A stretch of DNA of 10,588 bases from Ignavibacteriota bacterium. Its GTDB lineage: Bacteria > Bacteroidota > Kapaibacteriia > Palsa-1295. The notes beneath the pieces are model-generated. The model was not told where the DNA came from, made no database searches, and worked only from the letters and a program-made list of their open reading frames with translations. A program made the position numbers and the translations under genes. Shown here one piece after another: positions 6,873 to 10,588 of the stretch (positions within the stretch are counted from its first letter, which is position 1; every line of letters begins with the position of its first letter). The stretch covers positions 1-10,588 of the forward strand of contig PLXB01000067.1 in the NCBI GenBank assembly GCA_003151215.1. The letters run 5' to 3'.

Positions 6873-6929
6873 AGCCCTGAAAGGGCGAAGTGTCCATAGC
6901 CCAGGGTGAAGCGAAACACAACCCTGGGT
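6873..6929 (+). repeat. Two-hairpin dispersed repeat, unit B
   Basis: GCCCT (6874-6878) pairs with AGGGC (6882-6886) around GAA. A 13-base linker with GTCCATAG leads to CCCAGGGT (6900-6907) pairing with ACCCTGGG (6921-6928) around a 13-base loop. It is in direct orientation with unit A, 23 bases after it. Confidence 0.8.
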
Positions 6930-6951
6930 TAGCAAATACAAAAATTTTCCA

Positions 6952-7015
6952 AGCCCTGAAAGAGCCTGCCCTGAGCGAATGCGAATGGGGCGTTGTACTC
7001 CGCCCTTTCAGGGCT
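6952..7015. repeat. Composite repeat, unit C, with 11-base inverted ends
   Basis: AGCCCTGAAAG (6952-6962) and CTTTCAGGGCT (7005-7015) are perfect inverted repeats enclosing 42 bases that contain CCTGCCCTGAGCGAATGCGAA. Each end equals the first-hairpin half of units B and D, so C looks like two half-units facing each other, possibly after recombination or partial deletion. Confidence 0.7.
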
Positions 7016-7035
7016 AATATTTTTTTAATTCTATT

Positions 7036-7082
7036 ACCCAGGGCTTCGCCCTGGGCTATGGGTACGCCGTCCTTTCAGGACT
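7036..7082 (-). repeat. Two-hairpin dispersed repeat, unit D (inverted)
   Basis: Read on the minus strand, GTCCT (7081-7077) pairs with AGGAC (7073-7069), then a linker GGCGTACCCATAG, then CCCAGGGC (7055-7048) pairs with GCCCTGGG (7044-7037) around GAA. Same order and linker as units A and B, opposite orientation. Confidence 0.8.
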
Positions 7083-7100
7083 AAACCCCGCCCCTCTCCA

Positions 7101-7128
7101 ATTTTACATTTTACATTTTTAATTTTAC
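7101..7128. repeat. Heptamer array ATTTTAC x4 (left boundary of the HEPN island)
   Basis: Units are ATTTTAC, ATTTTAC, ATTTTTA, ATTTTAC, preceded by CTCTCCA and followed by ATTC. The inverted counterpart at 8333-8360 has the same unit order, including a variant third unit, and the same flanking TCTCCA and CATTC. Confidence 0.85.
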
Positions 7129-7140
7129 ATTCCTGCCCAC

Positions 7141-7335
7141 CTAATCCCTTTCGTCCGGGGGATACAGGCTTATCTGGTCTTCCTTCAGTTCAACTATCTT
7201 CCCCGTGATCGGATCGCAGAGAATGGGAGTACCGTCTTTCAATTCCTTATATGGCGAAGCCACCTCAACTCGCTTGGTGTAGTACGGATGATTCTTATCG
7301 GTGCAGTAGAGTTTTAATCCGGCGTAATAATTCAT
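7141..7335 (-). CDS. Small protein of unknown function (64 aa)
   Basis: This hydrophilic protein starts MNYYAGLKLYC and ends YPPDERD. It contains two cysteines (CTDKNH and ILCDP), too few for a metal knuckle on its own, and no signal peptide or membrane segment. It lies 15 bases after the HEPN-like gene in the same direction. The start is supported by AAGGAA about nine bases before the ATG, one of the few Shine-Dalgarno-like sites here. The spacing suggests a two-gene transcript. As the partner of a HEPN-type protein it could be an antitoxin or accessory protein, but the family is not recognised and the usual MNT nucleotidyltransferase antitoxin motif (GSxxxGxxxxxSDxD) is absent. Confidence 0.6.
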   Translation of the reverse strand: MNYYAGLKLYCTDKNHPYYTKRVEVASPYKELKDGTPILCDPITGKIVELKEDQISLYPPDERD

Positions 7336-7350
7336 GAGCGTGTTCCTTTC

Positions 7351-8218
7351 TTAGGCATTGATTAATTGATTTGTTTTCTTTGATTGAACGATACTTTCAA
7401 ATAGCAATTGTTGTACTTCGATATATTCCTTCTCAGGTTCGAATTTCCGGCGACTATCAATGCGCATAGATAATTCGATGTAATACCAATCAACAAGAAT
7501 TGAGTAAAATTTAAAATCCTCTTGACTAACAGAAAGCTTGTCACCAAGCACTGTTTGAATCCAAGGACACATGTCTTGAAATGCCTTATCAACGATAGTA
7601 TCTTTGTGTACTATTAGATTCCGTACTTGAGAAAATTCCAGAAATCCTTTTCGAATTTCCTGAGGAGTAGTGGATGTTAACCCTAATGGCTTTAATAGAC
7701 TTTCAAACTTTGAAATTCCGATTTTAGGCTCACTTTTAAGGCTTTCTTTGATATGCTATCATTAAGAAATCCATTTTCTCACTTTCAGTGGCAAGCATAA
7801 ACTCAAAAATTGGACCTTTTAATAACATGAGCTTATCTAGGTCATGGACAGAATGTCGATTTTGTAATTCCGAGAGAACTAGTTCGTCTATCATAACCTC
7901 CGCGATGCTCCAAAGTCTAATGATTGCTATTGAATAAAGATAAGAGAAATTTGTTTTTTCTTGATTTTCTGCAAAAGTTTGAATTCGCTTTGCTTTCTTC
8001 TTACCTTCTTCAAATAAGTTATCATCTGCATAAGGATTTTTTAGGGTACGATCATCTAGCTGTAGAGTGCGAAATTTCCTTATTGTTTCTATAACTCTTA
8101 CTGCAGAATTTGCGTATCCAAAGCCTGCATGAACAAGTTCGACGAAATCTCTTAACTCATCGGTGCGGCTGTGTGCTGCCGCGAGTAAATTATGTAATTC
8201 GTCTGTTTTTGTATTCAT
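7351..8218 (-). pseudogene. HEPN-like protein gene broken by a +1 frameshift
   Basis: The first frame runs from ATG at 8218 to a TAA at 7738-7736 (160 residues, ending MIAYQRKP). A second frame, open from 7755 to the TAA at 7353-7351, continues as ESLKSEPKIGISKFESLLK with no start codon for 60 codons. Removing one A from CAAAGAAAGC near 7746 gives a continuous protein of about 288 residues (MIAYQ-ESLKSEP). The joined product is helical and soluble. Its N-terminus has coiled-coil-like TDEL repeats, and RLWSIAEVMIDELV resembles HEPN helix 1. The second part contains RNLIVH (7623-7606), an Rx4H motif with a polar residue after Arg, followed by KDTIVDKAFQDMCPWI, as in HEPN ribonuclease families near MAE_28990 or RiboL-PSP-HEPN. 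Such proteins are RNases in toxin-antitoxin, CRISPR and abortive-infection systems. The gene is visibly AT-richer than its neighbours, consistent with transfer. Alternatives are a sequencing error or programmed +1 slippage at CCU-UAA-A. HEPN assignment rests on the motif and general resemblance. Confidence 0.6.
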
Positions 8219-8282
8219 AAAGGAATTTGTTTTAATACTCAGGTGGAAACGTATAGACTTGTGTTCTAAATTCCTTATACAC

Positions 8283-8316
8283 TGGTCTTTAAAAAGCTTC
8301 GGCTGTCGAGCAAAGC
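8283..8316 (-). pseudogene. Possible remnant of a T9SS sorting-domain C-terminus
   Basis: 27 of 34 bases match 10253-10286, the last coding part of the T9SS protein at the right edge, in the same orientation. The translations are ALLDSRSFLKTS and ALLGHGSFLKIK. Upstream, the frame runs into the heptamer array rather than a sorting domain. The match could be a decayed gene end or coincidence in a short Lys/Phe-rich segment. Confidence 0.25.
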
Positions 8317-8332
8317 GGGAGGCGAGGAGAAT

Positions 8333-8360
8333 GTAAAATTCAAAATGTAAAATGTAAAAT
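8333..8360. repeat. Heptamer array GTAAAAT x4, inverted copy of 7101-7128
   Basis: Units are GTAAAAT, TCAAAAT, GTAAAAT, GTAAAAT. On the minus strand this reads TCTCCA, two ATTTTAC, ATTTTGA, ATTTTAC, ATTC. Over roughly 40 bases it matches the array at 7093-7133 with few differences, in opposite orientation. Together they bracket the AT-rich HEPN island. Confidence 0.85.
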
Positions 8361-8504
8361 TGGAGAAGAGAAAGCGGGTACGTGCTTATGCTGCGTTCGT
8401 TCTTCCGCGGGATTTTAGTGGCGAGGCGCGGATGAGTGTGCGCAGGGCATTGGTTAATTCTTCGGGCGAGTGGAAAATATCCGAAAGTTACTTTATTTAC
8501 GAGT

Positions 8505-8530
8505 TTCTGTAAGGGAATCTCCTTACGGAA
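8505..8530. promoter_or_regulatory. Inverted repeat TTCTGTAAGG/CCTTACGGAA
   Basis: A 10-pair stem (one T-G pair) has core GTAAGG (8509-8514) and CCTTAC (8521-8526) and a 6-base loop. No T-run follows on either strand, so an operator upstream of the lipoprotein promoter is more likely than a terminator. Confidence 0.35.
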
Positions 8531-8534
8531 GGTA

Positions 8535-8556
8535 ATATATTTCTCTTAAAATATAT
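8535..8556. promoter_or_regulatory. AT-rich inverted repeat ATATATTT/AAATATAT
   Basis: Eight perfect pairs (8535-8542 with 8549-8556) around a 6-base loop, ending 22 bases before the TATATTTG box of the lipoprotein gene. The position fits an upstream activator site or UP-like element. Confidence 0.3.
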
Positions 8557-8578
8557 GGGCGATCTCAGATACATTTCG

Positions 8579-8586
8579 TATATTTG
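8579..8586 (+). promoter_or_regulatory. Bacteroidota-type -7 box TATATTTG for the lipoprotein gene
   Basis: Exact match to TAnnTTTG, 30 bases before the ATG at 8617, which would give a short leader of about 20-25 bases. No clear -33 TTTG is present at the usual distance. Two inverted repeats lie directly upstream and may be regulatory. Confidence 0.5.
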
Positions 8587-8616
8587 CCACCGTAATTTCA
8601 AAATATTTTTTAGAAA

Positions 8617-10215
8617 ATGAAGAACCTCATACTTATTTCTTCGTCTTTTCTTTTCTTATTTGCATTGAATTCCTGCGGCAGCGGCGGTGGCGGCACAATT
8701 CATGCTGCTAAAGGTACCTTCAAAGCTGTTGCCTATCCCTTTGAAAATCCGGAGTCAACTGCTGATGGAAAAATGGTCGCTGTTTCATCTCAATCATTCA
8801 TCATAGTATCTCATCTCGAAGATGCTGATAGCGTTCGCTTAGCAGCCTATTCTGCTGATTCGGTTGACCTTCTCTGGCGTGCATCGGTCGCGATGTCAAA
8901 AAATGAAGAAGTCGATTATAATTCACTTTTTATCAGCTCGGGGAATCTGGTACTTTTTACAAATATCCGTTCACATGATTCTGTGTATTATCGGGCGAGG
9001 ATGATCGACGTAAAGAACGGAAGCGCCGGTGATGTTCACGAGCTCATTCAGGCAGCTCCCGAAGAATATGCCAACGGACCTTTGGAGCCTAATGGCGGAG
9101 GTATTTACGGAATACGATATCATGGCGGCGTCTTCGGTATTAGTTATAATGATAATCATAATCTCTTTAAGGCCGAATTTTCGCCTGATTCCTCAAAACT
9201 TCTTTTGTTAACAGTAGGCAAAGATGCCGTTGAGAAAATTCACAAAAGCGATGTTAGTGCAAATATTCTTATCCTCGACAGAAATCTTGCGGTCCTCAAA
9301 AATGCGAAGATCAAGCTGCTGACACCGGGAGATTCGGGAATCACGAAAGGATATGCCATTGATAATTCGGGAAATATCTACTTCACTACTGTCCATGAAG
9401 ACGGCGACATGATAATGGTTAAGGAGTTTGCCGTGCTTGGAGATGGGAATGTAAAAATATTGCGAAATATGCATCCGCAAGACCAAAGAGAAATGGCGCA
9501 TCAGGAAAGAATCGGCATTACCGCTGCCGGAATAAATAAAGTTTATGTCGCAGCGTTACTTACTCCGGTCGAAAAATATTGGAATGGTATTAAGCATCAG
9601 GTTGCGGGAAATATTCTCTCTCTTTCTCGTTTTGATTTTTCTTCAAATAGCATTGCAGGCAGCAGCATATTTATCGGAGATACTATTTCAAAGAGATTTT
9701 TTAATGAAGATAAATTTGAAGATCCTGATATAGATAGAATAATTGTGGATGAAAGTCTGGACAGAGTAATACTGCTGATTCAGGAATCCGGTGGATTTAC
9801 AAGAAACAATATGGCTTTTGATTATTTCGGTAATATCCTTCTGAGCGGCTATACTCTTTCGTGTACGCCTGCTTGGATGGAAGGTGTGAAAGATTATGAG
9901 CAGGAAGAATACAGATTTTTTTTAATGACTATTGGCTCTACTTCATCCATAACATCACGGAAAACGCTGCGCCTATTTCACAAAAAAGGATTTTATCGCT
10001 GTGATGAATTTGATATGAAGACCGGCGCTCGCCTGAATCCACCGGTTGCCGGAATGGATTTGGATGAATACGGAGAGCCGATCCTCGATCTTCATGGAGT
10101 AAATCATTACCCCTGGTATGGCTGCAGGTTATCTGAGAATTCCGAGGTATTCGTCTCAAAAATGCCGACACCGACAAGTCAGAGAAGCATTGTGAAAGTC
10201 ATGATGACAAAATAA
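8617..10215 (+). CDS. Lipoprotein with propeller-like repeats, function unknown
   Basis: The 532-residue product begins with a classic lipoprotein signal: MKNLILISSSFLFLFALNSC, with lipobox LNSC and the lipidated Cys20, then a GSGGGG linker. The residues after Cys lack the acidic cluster used as a surface export signal in Bacteroidota, so a periplasmic outer-membrane lipoprotein is the more likely location. The rest is rich in beta-strands with repeating turn motifs: FSPDSSKLLLLTV, ILDRNLAVLKN, AIDNSGNIYFTT, FDYFGNILLSGYTLS and MDLDEYGEPILDL. This suggests a beta-propeller of the SMP-30/WD/TolB type. Three later cysteines (in LSCTPAW, YRCDEF and WYGCRL) could form disulfides. No catalytic motif or known family is recognised. 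It stands alone behind its own promoter and is convergent with the T9SS protein at the right edge. No T9SS sorting domain is present at the C-terminus. Confidence 0.8.
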   Translation: MKNLILISSSFLFLFALNSCGSGGGGTIHAAKGTFKAVAYPFENPESTADGKMVAVSSQSFIIVSHLEDADSVRLAAYSADSVDLLWRASVAMSKNEEVDYNSLFISSGNLVLFTNIRSHDSVYYRARMIDVKNGSAGDVHELIQAAPEEYANGPLEPNGGGIYGIRYHGGVFGISYNDNHNLFKAEFSPDSSKLLLLTVGKDAVEKIHKSDVSANILILDRNLAVLKNAKIKLLTPGDSGITKGYAIDNSGNIYFTTVHEDGDMIMVKEFAVLGDGNVKILRNMHPQDQREMAHQERIGITAAGINKVYVAALLTPVEKYWNGIKHQVAGNILSLSRFDFSSNSIAGSSIFIGDTISKRFFNEDKFEDPDIDRIIVDESLDRVILLIQESGGFTRNNMAFDYFGNILLSGYTLSCTPAWMEGVKDYEQEEYRFFLMTIGSTSSITSRKTLRLFHKKGFYRCDEFDMKTGARLNPPVAGMDLDEYGEPILDLHGVNHYPWYGCRLSENSEVFVSKMPTPTSQRSIVKVMMTK

Positions 10216-10247
10216 TCCGGCTTGCTGGGTGTTAAAGGGGGCTTCCT

Positions 10248-10588
10248 CTACTTGATCTTTAAAAAACTTCCGTGCCCGAGCAAAGCCCCTCTCACTGAGC
10301 GAATAAGCAGCGTGTACTCGCCATCCGCGAGAGATTCTGTGTTAACCAGCATCTGCCCTGCAATGCCTTGAGGAAGTGGGATGCGCAGGACTACTCTTCC
10401 CAAAATATCGAGGACTAGTATCTCTGAATGCGGCTCAGATGTTTTGCATATTACCATCAATCGATTATTGCAAGGATTTGGCGAGATGCTGAAATTATCG
10501 CAATGCGGAGCTTCGGCAACGCCGGAAGTCTGAAACTCGAATGCGCCGATAGAGCGATTATCCAATAAGTAGGGCATTCCGCGGTAAT
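10248..10588 (-). CDS. C-terminus of a large T9SS-secreted protein (runs off right edge)
   Basis: The frame is open from the right edge to TAG at 10250-10248. An ATG at 10577 is internal, not the start: the preceding codons (YRG) continue into MPYLLDNRSIGAFEFQ. That segment matches the usual end of parallel beta-helix, choice-of-anchor Q-like proteins, where NPR...DIGAYEYQ is typical. The last 85 or so residues form a type A T9SS sorting domain: FSISPNPCNNRLMV, EILVLDILGRVV, VNTESLADGEYTLLIRS and the basic end SFLKIK. The protein is therefore likely a large secreted or surface-anchored beta-helix protein exported through T9SS. The 32 bases between it and the convergent lipoprotein gene hold no obvious terminator. 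Confidence 0.85.
   Translation of the reverse strand, partial: YRGMPYLLDNRSIGAFEFQTSGVAEAPHCDNFSISPNPCNNRLMVICKTSEPHSEILVLDILGRVVLRIPLPQGIAGQMLVNTESLADGEYTLLIRSVRGALLGHGSFLKIK

Larger units (their letters stand above)
5920..7140. other. 1.2 kb repeat-rich gap without a credible protein gene
   Basis: Open frames here are short and built from repeats. The longest leftward one (6026-6319) translates the octamer array into a Leu/Tyr/Cys/Thr-rich tail, and the others overlap palindromic repeats. The gap holds a heptamer pair (6064-6077), an octamer array (6119-6190), a rightward terminator-like hairpin (6203-6260), another hairpin (6306-6339), a strong leftward promoter (6534-6562), two copies of ATAGGTGCCTAT (6601 and 6645), a cluster of two-hairpin repeats (6805-7082) and a heptamer array (7101-7128). 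The 11-mer AAGGTGCCCAT occurs at 5968-5978 and again at 6561-6571. No tRNA-like cloverleaf was found on reading either strand. Confidence 0.7.
8219..8616. other. 400-base spacer with gene remnants, repeat and promoter
   Basis: It contains a short segment resembling the end of a T9SS sorting domain (8283-8316), the inverted heptamer array (8333-8360), a stop-to-stop leftward frame of 33 residues (8487-8386: LSDIFHSPEELTNALRTL... ending GRTNAA) that reads like the end of a real protein, two inverted repeats (8505-8530, 8535-8556) and the lipoprotein promoter (8579-8586). The two protein-like scraps suggest that a leftward gene once occupied this spacer. No intact gene is present. Confidence 0.5.

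Noticed and set aside
6605..6941. Several 62-78-residue frames on both strands
   Set aside because: They are overlapping translations of palindromic repeats in many frames, rich in Pro, Gly and Arg, with no consistent start signals.
6805..7082. CRISPR or tRNA cluster
   Set aside because: Units differ in length and orientation and have paired stems with variable sequence; there is no cloverleaf, no CCA end and no constant spacer length.
7351..7572. Separate 73-residue gene starting at ATG 7572
   Set aside because: The open frame extends 60 codons upstream with clear protein character, including the RNLIVH motif, so the ATG is internal to a frameshifted gene.

Overview
The window looks like a chromosomal segment of a bacterium of the Bacteroidota/Chlorobiota/Ignavibacteria/Kapabacteria (FCB) group, assembled as isolate or MAG. 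Three points support this. Two genes end in a type A C-terminal sorting domain of the type IX secretion system (T9SS). Promoter-like sites carry TATATTTG, which fits the Bacteroidota -7 consensus TAnnTTTG, and most start codons lack a Shine-Dalgarno sequence. The secreted proteins (Asp-box propeller, beta-helix end, glycine-rich lipoprotein) are of the kind usual in that group. No taxon can be fixed more closely by eye.

Left part (1-4482): a leftward, edge-truncated polytopic membrane protein of the spermidine-synthase-like family is divergent from a rightward two-gene unit. That unit is a MacB/FtsX-type ABC permease without an adjacent ATPase, followed one base after its stop codon by a 719-residue T9SS cargo protein with six Asp-box motifs.

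Middle (4485-5919, leftward): a tRNA-dihydrouridine synthase gene is interrupted by an in-frame TAA and has lost its GNGD motif. Upstream of it lies a small membrane protein with a CxxC...CxxC knuckle. Both genes have their stop codons inside short tandem-heptamer repeats.

Repeat-rich gap (5920-7140): no credible protein gene. It contains tandem 7- and 8-mers, a rightward terminator-like hairpin, a leftward promoter with consensus -35 TTGACA, 17-base spacer and TATATT that has no nearby gene (candidate small RNA), and a cluster of two-hairpin repeat units whose stems change in compensated pairs.

Island (about 7093-8368): AT-rich, bounded by inverted copies of a heptamer array (ATTTTAC). It holds a 64-residue unknown protein and a gene for an approximately 288-residue protein with a HEPN-type Rx4H motif, broken by a +1 frameshift.

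Right part (8219-10588): a spacer with two inverted repeats and a promoter leads into a 532-residue lipoprotein gene. This is convergent with the 3' end of a large T9SS-secreted protein that runs off the right edge. The genes do not form one pathway. The common thread is cell-envelope and secreted proteins set among decayed genes and short repeats.
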